Source of the DNA: Acholoe squamosa | Lineage: Eukaryota > Annelida > Polychaeta > Phyllodocida > Polynoidae | DNA length: 64,000 bases | Assembly: GCA_949317995.1 (NCBI GenBank) | Contig: OX439041.1 | Coordinates: 47,539,269-47,603,268 of the forward strand | Reading direction: 5' to 3' | Part shown: positions 1-10,462 of the stretch, one piece after another | Numbering within the stretch: position 1 is the stretch's first letter | How the letters are laid out: every line of letters begins with the position of its first letter | Position numbers and translations under genes: made by a program | Notes under the pieces: model-generated | Told to the model about the DNA's origin: nothing | The model's database searches: none | The model's input: the letters and a program-made list of their open reading frames with translations, nothing else

Positions 1-104
1 GCCATACGTTCGCGGGCTTCCTGAAGGCGTGTCAGCTCACCAGCCGCACGCAGCTTCTGAATGAGCAGCGTGTGGGAGTCATACTGATATGGGTTTGACA
101 GCAC
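1..104 (-). CDS. SART3: SART3, second coding exon (gene continues off the left edge)
   Basis: SART3 is a nuclear RNA-binding protein with HAT repeats that helps recycle U4/U6 snRNPs. Read on the minus strand, this exon starts at 104 after a clean acceptor (T-rich tract, TGACAG) and encodes 34 codons plus 2 bases. The peptide holds NPYQYDSHTLLIQKLRAAGE, which lines up with human SART3 NPYDYNCHVDLIRLLRLEGE (as recalled) at the start of the HAT repeats, followed by a matching ELT..ARE.M segment. The exon begins in phase 0, which fits the phase-0 end of the exon at 8972-9115; joined, they read LEQQ-VLSNPYQYD, as expected for the family. Later exons lie outside the window. No stop or shift is seen. 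The identification rests on the match and on matching phase. Confidence 0.8.
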   Translation of the reverse strand, partial: MLSNPYQYDSHTLLIQKLRAAGELTRLQEARERM

Positions 105-163
105 CTGTCAAAAAAAATGAAGGAGATATTATCCTGAAAATGTTGACATGTCAGCTGAAAGTA

Positions 164-397
164 CCGTAATCTCCCGCGTATAAGACGCGTCTTATACGCC
201 AAACAAAAGGCTGGTGCGTCTTATAGCTTACTCTCAAGTTGGGGGTGCGTCTTATAGGCGGGGTATTTTTTACTATAGAACAGTACTAAACTTACAAAAG
301 TCTGCCCTAAGAGGTGCATCTTATACGCGAAACAGCCTTTGCTGAGTTTGGGGTGCGTCTTATACGCACACCGCGTCTTCTACGCGAGACATTACGG
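164..397. mobile_element. MITE, CCGTAATCTC family, copy 1
   Basis: The ends are inverted (CCGTAATCTCCCGCGTATAA on the left, a diverged complement on the right) and flanked by TA on both sides (162-163, 398-399). The interior repeats GCGTCTTATA several times and has no coding capacity. The TA duplication suggests the Tc1/mariner/pogo group. The interior differs from the copies at 3265 and 14486. Confidence 0.75.
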
Positions 398-601
398 TAA
401 TTACAAGTGAAACTCAATAAAGCTTACCGGGTATTTGTGTACCATAAACCTGGAGATTTCAGCTGAATTATTTAACTTATTGGGGTCTTTGCCCAAGACC
501 CCTTCTCTTCCTTTCTTCTCTGAAGAGTTTGATTCTCCAGAAAGATGTTTCATAAGCCACAGCAGGAACTACTCTTATACCTTGAGTATAAAGTGCACTC
601 C

Positions 602-709
602 ACAGGGGTGTCAAAAAAATTTGACCCTCAAGAGGGGGGGGGGGAGATCAAAACTTTTTTCGTGCATTGTGCATAACCCCCCCCCCCCCTATTAAAAATG
701 ATCACCCCC
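602..709. mobile_element. Harbinger-like G-tract MITE, partial
   Basis: This fragment has one family end (ATTAAAAATGATCACCCCC followed by TTA) and the typical AAATTTGACCCTCAAGAGGGG interior with long G and C runs. The left end is missing. Confidence 0.6.
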
Positions 710-3264
710 TTAGTAACAGGTTAGGCCTACAATACATCTGATGGTTGCATGACACCAATTGACAGGAGGTGGCAGCAGTAGTCACTTTGCAGGGCCGCAC
801 TGAAGGATGTTGTACAAAGATTATTAGTCTAAGATTTGACAGTGGTGCATGGGTATGCAAACAAGGCTTCAAATTAATCCTTAAGGTAAATATTTACCGG
901 TAATCGATTTGAGTGTAAGTTAGGTTGATATTTGATGTTAAGTTGACGGGGCTGCACTCTACTTGAATCTTGATTACAGAATTTTTTTGAAATCTTTTAC
1001 TGCAAAATCCCGAAATCTGCCATCTGGGCAGAAAAGCGAATTACATTGTTACCAGTACGGTTGTACCACATGTTGTCGTAAATCTATGGGGAAACTGTAC
1101 ATCTTAAGGAAAATACTAGTGGCTAAGCCCAGATAAGCACATAAAAATTTATTTTCGCCCATAAGCTATATATAGGTATGTGACTAAAATTTTAAAATAC
1201 ATCAGATCTGTTTGAATTAAGCAGACCACGACGGGCCACATTTGAGAAACAACATGCTTTTGAAATTTTTATTCTAACATTATTTTTGGCTGAGCTACCG
1301 GGTAGAAAGATTTTGATGGAGGAAGGTTGGGTATTTTCTTTTAATATTAAACTGTACAAAGAGGATTCACATGTGACCTTTCCCATAAGTTCTACTGATT
1401 TTTCATATAATATTTATTCAATGAAACTTATATTATCCGAAAGCTGGTAACATTGCAGACCTGATGTCGTTTAAATGAAGCTTATCCGACCTCTAGAAGC
1501 AGAGATATGATTTTTTTTTTAAATAAAAAAGGTAGGAAAACCATTGAAAATGCTCAAAATTAGTTAATTACTTTAATTTCCGCATCCTAGAAACCTATGT
1601 TTGCATCGATAATTTTGTATAAAATTTGGTACAGTTAATGTTTAGATAATTTCCTAACTCTTTAAATACTTTTTGAGTCACTTGAAACACTCCTTCATAT
1701 AAATAATTAGGTTTTAATTAGACATTGACCTAATTAAGGCCACAATTGATTAACTAATTAGAGTTGGTAAAATTTTAAAGTACTAGGTCAAAGGAAATCT
1801 TGTATACCGGTACTTGCTATAAAAAATAAGAGATGTGAGGAGATTCCAATATGAATTGGCATGGTGCCTTTAAGCACACATAGCTCAGGGACGGTTATCC
1901 ACACAATACCACATGTACCTATCCATGTCCATACATGTACCACACCCTCAACACTCATAAGATTGAACGTGTGATATAGATCACAAAACCACTTCATAAA
2001 CCCTTTTTCTATCTTTTAGTACACTAAAGTTTTTAATCTTGCTCAAAACTGAAATATGATGATCTAATATTGATCTCCATAATGTGTTACCTCAAAATGA
2101 TATATTACAATGGTTTTTACTCCTATTATTAACAGAGATAGCAATTGTCAAGTTAAACATGCCGGTAATGCCAGTACCAGGACTAAACACGGACATCTGC
2201 ACTCCCTTTAAACATTGTGGTGATTATGCTACCAGTTGGTGGACACAATCGACTATTCAACTATTAAACATACACTGCTTCCAGTAGAAATAGATTGGAA
2301 CAGCTGGAGCCAGTGGGTAGACAGTCAACATGTCATCTTTTCTTACTGAACCCCCTGGCATGCTGGCCTCCTGGCCCCCTGGACCCCTGGACACCTGGCC
2401 CCCTCACCTGGTATGGTTACTAAAATAAAAGATGGCAGATTGCTGTATTTATAGTAGAGTTCTCGTGCATGGGTAGGATTAACGAAGCAAGAACTGTCGC
2501 GCCAATTTCAAAATTTCTATCTGGGAGTAGAAATTGTCATTTCAGAGAGGGCAAAGCCTCTTAATTTCAGATGCTTTACATTTATCCTGGAACCTTTTGT
2601 ATTGGACTCTATGAGGAAATGACTTGAGAAGAAATTGGCTTATTTATAGGTTTCAATGGGAAACGCAAAAGTTTGGTTTTCAGCGATTTTGACAAGTCGT
2701 ATTTTGATTTTCATTTTGACATGTAAGTACACATTTTTTTTATTTGAACATCGGTCACAGTACACATACATGTCTTTTCTCTTGCAATTTTGGTAGTTAC
2801 ATGACATAAAATCTTTAATTTCTAATAAAAATTTAAGATTTAAAACTTGATGTCCAATGATTTGAAATTAGGGATGGTAGTACTCGCCAGGTGGCGTGAC
2901 CAACACTCTGCCTGCTGAGGCAGCCATTTTTCTATCTGGATAAGGTCAACTTTGCCCCCACCCTGGAGGAGTACCTACAAAGGTATTTACATCATTTCAA
3001 ATGCTATGATTGCCTACAACACCTCTAGTTTTAGTATCAGGCTATAATTTTAGTAAAAACAAATTATCAATGATATATATCTGAGTTTCAAAGTTAGGTT
3101 ATGCTTTAAAATTAACAAAATTAGTGATACTCCCTAACCACTATATTGGTGATGGAAAGTCATTATTTTTCTATATAAATTAGTGTAATGTTCATTAATT
3201 TGTGCATGATAGTGTTTGTGGGAAAGTAAGGTTTAGAACAAGGTTGACCCCCAAATTCTAGCTA
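710..3264. other. Intronic sequence with no recognised feature
   Basis: AT-rich DNA with no credible exon. A short run of CCTGG/CCCCTGG repeats lies at about 2346-2412. The open frames here are short and look random. Confidence 0.5.
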
Positions 3265-3573
3265 CTGTAATCTCCCGTGTATAGACGCAGCCCGTGTATA
3301 AGGCGCAGCCCGCATATAAGGCGCACCTAGAGTTTTGGAAAATTCTCAAAAAAAATGAAAAATTCATAACTTGGGTTCTACTGAATGAATTTTCAAAATT
3401 CAAAAACCTATGGGTAGCTTGGGCCACCTTGGGCCCTCCTGGGTCCCATTTTGTCCCATTTTGACCAAGGGGGCATGTAAGATATCAAAAGAAAGGTCTT
3501 GGTGTCCCCCTTGTGGATCCAATGAGAACTAAAACCCCCGTATAAGACGCGCCTTATACGCGGGAGATTACGG
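3265..3573. mobile_element. MITE, CCGTAATCTC family, copy 2
   Basis: Inverted ends (CTGTAATCTCCCGTG left; CGCGGGAGATTACGG right) are flanked by TA (3263-3264 and 3574-3575). The right end itself contains a GTATAAGACGCGCCTTATAC palindrome. The interior is shared with 14486-14777 (for example GGTGTCCCCCTTGTGGATCC), so these two copies are one subfamily. Confidence 0.8.
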
Positions 3574-3627
3574 TATGTCCACTTTCTTGGTTTTGAAAAT
3601 CATTAAATCATAACAGAATATCTAAAA

Positions 3628-3835
3628 TGAATCAGTGATGTGATAATATAATGTTTTCCCTATTAGGAAAACCAAACAGCATTAAAATCCATTGAGAATT
3701 CAATCATTTATGACCATTTATATTGAAGATGTCTAGTGTGCCTTTTTATCACTTTCTGTGAAAACACCCTTTGACAGCCTATACACAATCACCTCCTGTA
3801 CAAAAACTACTGACATTAGGAAGATAAATCCAACT
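3628..3835. repeat. Dispersed repeat, copy 1
   Basis: About 200 bp that recur in opposite orientation at 17806-18010. Shared blocks include TATTGAAGATGTC, TGTGAAAACACCCT and ACACAATCACCTCCT. No coding capacity, terminal repeat or target duplication is recognised, so the class is unknown. Confidence 0.6.
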
Positions 3836-5690
3836 GATACATATAGTGAAAATATTGGGCTTCCTCATGACAGGTGAGAGCTAGCTCTATAATGACATTT
3901 TCATTTTCTTAGATTCTTGCCAGAACCCCATGCTTGGGCAGGTTCATTCTCAGTGAAAAGCCTTCTCGAGACATCATCTCAACATAATAGATTTTGCTAT
4001 CAAACCCATTTCAAAACCTGTCAAAAGCACACTTTTCACACTTCTAGCATCCTAAAGTATTGATAAATTTTGCTTTCGGAATTTTTGGAAAAAAATTGGG
4101 TGATAATTCGAGCGTTTCAGATTATTGGTCATTGCTGGTGCCTGTCGGTCGGCTTCCCTTAGGATGACTAGTGCTGCCACCTATGGCAGCTCCTCACACT
4201 ACCCTCACCGGTTGTTTCGACTTCAGTTCTCCATTGTTTGTCGCCCACTACGGTTCTGTGTCTTAAACCTTAAAAACCCACCCACCCACAACCTTTATAA
4301 TACCCATACATGTATTATGATTATGTCATTATCTGTCATCAATCCTTATTCTATAAATTCATTCCTGTGTATCCATAAATACATCTGAAATAAGGCGGTG
4401 TATCCACAAATACATCACAATGTCACTATAAACTCCACCATTTCACTGTCATATTTATTCTCATTTGTTTTATTATCAACTTCTTATCATCAATGTATTC
4501 TTATAATTCATTCATTTTATCCTTCTCCGTACATACATTCCTCTTAATCTTGTGGTTCTTAATAACATGTCATAAAGTGTAATAGGTGTATGTACTTCAA
4601 TCTAAACCTCCTCTTCTCTGTCCAAGGGGGGGGGGGCTAGCTGGGGCACATAAACTTTAAAGTTTAACCCCCTGCCATGCCTGAAATGGACGCTGCCAAC
4701 CCGGCAGCTTTGACTCAGGGAGGACCTGAGCCAATTAATCATATTAAATAGCTGATTACATAGACTGTGATAGAGATGTCCCTGCACACCCCCTCCGAAA
4801 GTGGCACAGTTTTCTATGACATGGTACGCGCTCAAGAGCACGACCGACGTTTCACAATGGCTGTGTGGGTATAGCTAGATCAGAGTGTGAACGGTCGAAC
4901 TAGGTCAAGTTGCAGATCTGCAGTGAAGGGCAATTAAAAAATATTTTTTACCAAGAATGGCTGAAATATTAAAATCTAGTTGACACATCCTCCCTAAAAA
5001 TGAATATTTTGTATGTCTTATATTTTCTTTGCATGCTTTAGTCTAGAAAGTGGGCGGAGCCAATGTTGTTGTGTTTTGTTGTGGCCATGTGGTCACTGAA
5101 TGATCTTCACACTAGATGGCAGGGCATTTCATGGGGAGAGTTTCCCTACAGGTTCTGTCCTTAAACTAGTGAAAGGTTGGCTACAAATGGTCAAATGTAA
5201 TTTATCTTAATGTATACAAAAGACAATAGCATCAGCACTCTTAACTCCAGTGGAATTATAAATACAATATGGCTACTAACAAATACAGTAATATGTAAGG
5301 TGTTGCAGGATGTAGTTCCACTGACTATTACACCTCGTTTGTGTTCACAGGAAATATATTTATACCCCTGCTCTGCTTGGGTCAGTTGCAACAGCGGATT
5401 TGCCTGTAGGTGGTCTATACCGGTAGGCCCAAAGGCTTGTCTGTGATTAGGCTTACAGGGCACAGAATCATGTGACCTGCCCAGCATACTGGCCTTATAG
5501 ATCACAGAGGCCCATTAAGATTTTTAGGGGGAGAGTATAGATCTACAGGTGTTAAAATTTATTGTCCCCCCCACCCCTCACTGCTATCATTTATGAACAG
5601 CTGGGGAGGTCGTGCATAAATTCAAGCAGGCTATTGAAAACCTTATGCCCCAACAGTACCAGTAGACTCCCGCCCTCGACGGTCCAAATA
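3836..5690. other. Intronic sequence with no recognised feature
   Basis: Nothing convincing is seen. Short open frames and C-rich tracts (about 4620-4640, 5565-5580) are present. The C-rich DNA near 5523-5690 may be an eroded relative of the Harbinger-like MITE that follows. Confidence 0.4.
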
Positions 5691-5694
5691 TTTG

Positions 5695-5876
5695 CGGCCC
5701 CCCCCCATACCTGGTACTGGAGGCACATTCAAATTTGACAAGGATGTGCGATAGATTATTACGCCCCCCCTGCAATGACGGTCAAATGTTTTGTGCCCCC
5801 TCAGCACACAGAATTTCAACGCCCCTCTTTGACCTGTAGTAGCGCACAGTTTTTGTTGCTAAAAAGAGTCAGGTTT
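5695..5876. mobile_element. Harbinger-like G-tract MITE, fragment
   Basis: Interior blocks of the family are present (ACGCCCCCC, CGCCCCTCTTTGACCTGTAG, TAGCGCACAG, AAAAAGAG). The copy is interrupted at 5877-5879, where the complete copy at 5880-6172 begins, which suggests that one member inserted into another. Confidence 0.55.
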
Positions 5877-5879
5877 TTA

Positions 5880-6172
5880 GGGAGTGGTCATTATTTATCA
5901 ACAGGGGTGCTGGTGGTGGTTATTTTTGCGGATGCGCAAAAATGTTTTACACCCCCCTGAACGCAGTCAAAATTTCGCGCCCCTCTTTGATCTTTAGTAG
6001 GTTGCTGCCGTTTTTGCTTAAAAAAGAGAATAAACGTTGTTAGCCCCCCCTCAAGAGGGGTCAAAATCTTTTTAGCCCCCGCCCCTCCGGAGGGGTCTGA
6101 AATTTTGACCCCCCCATCAAACCCACCAGCAACCCCCCCCCCCCCACCAGTTGTTAAATAATGACCACTCCC
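5880..6172. mobile_element. Harbinger-like G-tract MITE, complete
   Basis: Inverted ends GGGAGTGGTCATTATTTATC / TTAAATAATGACCACTCCC. Flanked by TTA on the left and TTT on the right, a slightly eroded 3-bp duplication. The interior has alternating C-runs and (T)n tracts and no coding capacity. Confidence 0.75.
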
Positions 6173-6194
6173 TTTAAATAGCACTCCCTATTAA

Positions 6195-6350
6195 AGGGGC
6201 CCTGGCATGGTAATGCATGCCCGCATTAAAAAGTCACGTGATCACCCCTTGACCAATCAGGGTGTCGCGATTTTTCCGCTGGTTCCCGCGATTTTATGAT
6301 CACTGTTTGAATTGGTACCCATGTTGTTAATTTTCCATGCCAGCCCCCCT
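6195..6350. mobile_element. MITE with TTAA target duplication
   Basis: Inverted ends AGGGGCCCTGGCATGG / CCATGCCAGCCCCCCT lie between TTAA (6191-6194) and TTAA (6351-6354). TTAA duplication is typical of piggyBac and Kolobok elements; which group applies is not resolved. It contains TCACGTGA and a GCGATTTT repeat. Confidence 0.65.
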
Positions 6351-6354
6351 TTAA

Positions 6355-7444
6355 ATGACCGCTCCCTACTGGTGTGGGGTAGATGGTGTCATTCTGAAGT
6401 CCTCAGTCTTGCCCCAAAACCTTTTTGTTAGGTGCATCATTTCTAGACAATGTCACCCAAAATCATTTACACATACCATGCAAAATATCTTATGGGAAAG
6501 AATCAAATTCATTATTCTCAAAGGGAATCATCCATTCATACCTTATTTGGCTTAATCACAAAGTATATGTCAACAAGGTCTATGTTTACATTCAGGTAAA
6601 GGGGAGGAGCTTGGCCACTGAGCATGTACACCAGGTCTGCAGTCACACACTTCCTGGATTCCAGGTGAGGGGTAACTGGTGTCATTGGTGTTGGCTGGAA
6701 TGAACACCTGATTCTCCCTGATAAATGCATGTCAGCATAATCAGACCATTGCAATACGGTATCTTTATTGAATACTCAGCTTCAGGCCATAGCTTATTCC
6801 CCATCAAATTCTCATGATAACTATGTGTAAATCATCAATCTGCTGGGGTGAGGGGTAACTGGTGTACGCGCTCCTAGCAGCCTAGTCACAGATGAGACCC
6901 TAATGACACTACGTTATAGGGTCTCAGTGATCCCCTCATGAGATGCTGAGGTTGACAGTGGGCCCATACGGTAAAACCGGAAGTAGCAAATGCATTGTTT
7001 ACATGTGCTTAGTTTGAACACTTAGAAGGAGAATTGAACTAAATCATCAATGTCGTGTAAACTTTAGGTATATATCTAGAGGATTTCAAAAGATTGAATC
7101 ATAAGTCAGTATACTCCTAATGCTACATCAGCTGTAAGTTCACCGAGTGCATGTCCGAAAATTCAACATGGCCGCCATGTTATTTCTCCAGAAAAGAATG
7201 TCAGGATTTTTAAAATCGTACTTTAGGCAAGTTAAAAAAATCGCAGCATAATGAAATTGATTGTGGTGCAAGTTAAAGGTTCAAAATATCCACAAATATA
7301 AGTTATATTTTATTTGAAGTAGGAATAAAGACAGGAGAGTGCGCCTAAAATGCAGGCGCATCCAATCTCAAAAACTCAAGCCCCAGTATGCCCAACTCAC
7401 AACAAGTATGTGAGTTGGGCGCCGATCCAGGATACAGCGTCTCG
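6355..7444. other. Intronic sequence with no recognised feature
   Basis: No exon or complete mobile element is recognised. The palindrome AACATGGCCGCCATGTT lies near 7166-7182. Confidence 0.4.
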
Positions 7445-8888
7445 CAGGATACAACTTGTGTACTTGGACTATGCCCCCAGGGCATCCCGCGCGCTGCTGC
7501 ACGCGTCACAGTGGTGCCTGCTGCGCCGTGCTGTGTCCACACTGCATCCTTCCGCCAGAGCAACATAGTCCTTTTGTTTCGGTACACATTACAAGCGTAT
7601 GTTGCATAACAGGACCAGGCATATGTACCGATGGGTTTTTCTATTATTTATAAATGTAAATACCATGTCTATGTAACAACTAATGGCCTAAGTTACTGCT
7701 TGATTCAAACACAAACATTACAGTCTGCTGACCTAGTTTCACGCACATGGCCAGGGAAAGTTGTTGGGGTTGGATGATGCCCCCGGGGCATGCTTTGGTT
7801 CCTTATAACCTAGAGGAGTAAGGAAGAGGCCCCGGGGGCATTGACAGCGCCGGTGATGCCCCCAGGGCATGCTGTCCCCCGGGGCATGCTGTAGTCTTTT
7901 ATGTCTTATAAGAGCAGGGAAGATGCCCTGGGGGCATTGTCGGGCAACAGTACGCAAGTTGTTCTTGTGAATGCCCTGGGGGTATTTTCCTACCTCCTGT
8001 ACATGACCCTATCTATACATGCCCTTGGGGCATTGTCCTCAGTGTTAATAGTCTGGGAGCATCTATGATAAATAGAATGCCCCCAGGGCATCTAGTGGAT
8101 GGACCATTCTAGGGCCCCTTATCATTTAATACTGTGACATGTGTCATGGGTGGATGATGCCCCGGGGCATACACCGACAGCCTTACATGTTGAGTTTCAA
8201 AGCCCCCAGGGCATCTGTGGTATAGACTATGCCTCAAGGGCATACAGTTAAAGGTTTATATGAGTTGAGACAGTTGGTCAATGCCCCCGGGGAATACACC
8301 AATAGACACACAAGTTAAGATGGTTGGTCAATGCCCCCAGGGCATCCAGGTTACGGAAGATACTCCCGGGGACATACACTGCCATTTTGTCGGTCAACAT
8401 CAGTGATGCCCCCGGGGCATGTCATGGTCGTATATAGCCTAGAGGAGCAGGGAGAAGGCCCCGGGGGCATTGACGGCATCGGGAATGCCCCTGGGGCATG
8501 TGGTACCATAGTGATATCTAACTTGGAGTTAGCAGAGTGTACGAATATGCCCCGGGGGCATTGACGGCATCGGGAATGCCCCTGGGGCATGTGGTACCAT
8601 AGTGATATCTAACTTGGAGTTAGCAGAGTGTACGAATATGCCCCGGGGGCATTGACAGCATCGGGAATGCCCTCGGGGCATGATGCAGTTGTGTCATAGA
8701 GTAGAGGTTGCTCAGTGTGCAAAGTGCAAAACATCTGCTTGGAAAGTAGTCTCTAGCTCTATCCTATGTTGGGAGAGTGATGCGGAATTTACGCGTCAGG
8801 CCGCGTCGGGTAGTACTACTTTATAATCCATACGCACAGCATGCGGTATGCCCCGGGGGCATAGTCCAAGTACACAAGTTGTATCCTG
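7445..8888. mobile_element. Inverted-repeat element filled with ATGCCCNNNGGGCAT palindromes, copy 1
   Basis: Both ends carry the same inverted sequence, starting CAGGATACAACTTGTGTAC and running into the first palindrome (left 7445-7485; right about 8848-8888). The interior holds about 23 copies of a 15-bp palindrome, ATGCCC-NNN-GGGCAT, mostly 30-80 bp apart, with variable central bases (CCA, CCG, CGG, TGG, CTG, TTG). Sub-terminal GC-rich blocks with ACGCGTCA lie inside each end. No transposase is present, and apparent reading frames (repeated PPGH or PRGH) are artefacts. No clear target duplication is found. A relative sits at 51593-52521. Family unknown; plausibly non-autonomous. Confidence 0.8.
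8456..8683. repeat. 91-bp tandem repeat within the palindrome array
   Basis: Units start at 8456, 8547 and 8638 (about 2.5 copies), nearly identical. Each contains two palindromes and a spacer with GTGGTACCATAGTGATATC. This shows the array grows by local duplication as well as dispersal. Confidence 0.85.
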
Positions 8889-8971
8889 CTGATGTCTCTG
8901 TCTGAGACTGATGTCATTCTGGGCGATATTAGGGGCAGATACCGTTTTAAGGTGTGCAAATGGGAATATAC

Positions 8972-9115
8972 CTGCTGCTCTAGTGCTGCAAGTTGTTCAT
9001 CTGCTTCGGCGTCAGACTCCCCAGAACTGTCATCACTGTCTTCTTCTTCCATCTTTTCTTCTGCTTCTTCTTCCTGCATTTCTGTCTCTGCCATTTCGTC
9101 GGTGCGCGCCGCCAT
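8972..9115 (-). CDS. SART3: SART3, first coding exon
   Basis: The exon is exactly 48 codons, from an ATG at 9115 to a donor CAG|GTATAT after 8972. It encodes a very acidic N-terminus (MAARTDEMAETEMQEEE..., runs of Glu, Asp and Ser) ending in DEQLAALEQQ. Human SART3 also begins with a long acidic region ending in a similar EIERLEEQL stretch just before the first HAT repeat. The phase-0 donor pairs with the phase-0 acceptor at 104, implying an intron of 8,867 bp. The human N-terminus is longer, so this is a shorter version of the same layout. The start is supported by the ATG sitting inside a YY1-type motif, common at animal gene starts. The acidic part alone would be uninformative; the call depends on the junction with exon 2. 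Confidence 0.75.
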
Positions 9116-9119
9116 TTTG
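9108..9119 (-). promoter_or_regulatory. YY1-type element over the SART3 start codon
   Basis: The minus strand reads CAAAATGGCGGC, the classic YY1 motif whose internal ATG is the start codon of the predicted SART3 protein. This arrangement is frequent at short-5'UTR animal housekeeping genes and supports both the start codon and a nearby transcription start. The adjoining 9120-9200 is CpG-containing, with repeated GGTAACCG-like stretches. Confidence 0.55.
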
Positions 9120-9518
9120 TAGTTTTAAAGTTTGACGCCAGGTGGCCTCTGTCTACGTTGTAACCGACGGTAACCGAACGTGGTATCAGCACGGTATCAG
9201 TTTTACTAAAACTGTGTTTGTTGATGAAATCATACGGCGGAGGATCAGTTGTTGTTCATCAAGGTGAGCAGGTGTATCTCTCCCTTTGAGTAAATATGAG
9301 CTTTTTAACAGATTATCTGGTCCTTGTAGAAAAGGTCTAGACTCGACCTAGGCTGCTGCCTTTATAATTTTATTATGGTGACTGAGAGTGACAGTGTCGT
9401 ACTAAACCTAGTTGGGCCCAAAGACCGACGGGTGAATGTTGGGGTTAGTAAGACGGAGTACTCCCGCTGCCTCCCGTAGGTTTAACGTTGTGACGGGGTT
9501 CTCGACACGCCCAGGGAC
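9116..9518. promoter_or_regulatory. SART3 upstream region, possible divergent promoter
   Basis: CpG-containing DNA immediately upstream of SART3. On the plus strand a strong donor, CAAG|GTGAGC (GT at 9264), lies about 150 bp from the SART3 start, so a divergent plus-strand 5' untranslated exon is possible. No downstream partner exon is identified. Confidence 0.3.
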
Positions 9519-10200
9519 CCAGTGTGCAGCCAGGGTGTAGATGCGGGGGCCTCCCATAGAGCCCAATGTTAAACAACACATTTTCCAAACCTATTTAAAA
9601 ATATTAATCCTTGGAATATTGAAATAATTCGACCACTGGGTGAAAGGGCAGGACTCAAAGATGTTTATTCTTAGGTTTAGATATTATTTATGTGAACTGT
9701 CTTGTCAGGGGAGCCTTGGATAGCCCACGCAACTTGTCAATTTTGGGCATTTTCTACCGAAACACATGAAAACAACCCATGTTCACCCTATCAAAATAAT
9801 TATTTGTATTCCTTCCACAACTTCCATATCATAGTATATGACAGGGAATGACCTAAATATAAATTGTATGTACTTAGATTTTTATTTATTGGCTCAGTTT
9901 AACCACACTGACAGTGGAAAGTGAAGTTACGAATCTGAGCACTCTGTGCTTCGTGAGAGGAAAGGCCTAGCACAGAGGGGTCAAATTGTCAAAAGTGTCC
10001 TTCGTTTCGGGAATGCTGATCGCTGCACATCTCATTTTTCTTTTAAATGATCTCAATACTGATTTAGTTCATGTCAATAGCTATCTACAGATACCAGAAT
10101 TAATTTTTAATTCCAAAGATTTCCATTTCAAAATTGCCGATCAAGTTGCGATGTTTAACATTGCGCTCTATGGGAGCCCTCGCGTTTACACCCTGGTGCA
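9519..10200. mobile_element. Element with about 50-bp inverted ends
   Basis: The left arm (about 9519-9571) contains CCAGGGTGTAGATGCG and CTCCCATAGAG. The right arm (about 10145-10200) is the complement of a close copy (CCAGGGTGTAAACGCG, CTCCCATAGAG, AATGTTAAAC). The arms are about 580 bp apart and the interior is AT-rich and non-coding. Exact ends and target duplication are unclear. Confidence 0.5.
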
Positions 10201-10462
10201 AGCTGGCCCCATCTCCTATGATTAACGCAGTTCAGGAGCTCAATCTCTCGTCACCCAATACGGCGGAGTGGGATCTCTTATACTAGATTATGCCTCTTTG
10301 TTGGGCCTCCCAACTCAGTCTCAGATACGGTACTAGTGTTTCTTGGATTACGATGTACAATAATTATAAATATGAATAAATAGGGTGAGTACCACTTAAT
10401 ACATCTTTTTCAACATGGCAGGAATTCAATTTTGAGTGTTAGCAATGTCCACTGTGTTGGTT

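Larger units (their letters stand above)
105..8971 (-). other. SART3 intron 1, repeat-filled
   Basis: This is the inferred first intron, bounded by GT (8971-8970) and AG (106-105) on the minus strand. It contains at least seven mobile elements, listed separately, and no convincing coding exon on either strand. The largest insert, the palindrome array at 7445-8888, ends only 83 bp from the donor site. Confidence 0.6.

Noticed and set aside
7739-8590. Open frames on both strands with PPGH or PRGH-like repeats across 7.7-8.6 kb
   Set aside because: They are translations of the ATGCCCNNNGGGCAT palindrome array; frames on both strands share the same repeat and no protein family matches.
7471-8862. 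CRISPR-like appearance of regularly spaced palindromes
   Set aside because: Spacers differ in length and partly repeat each other, the repeat is only 15 bp, the setting is an animal nuclear genome and no cas genes are present. Terminal inverted repeats fit a mobile element better.
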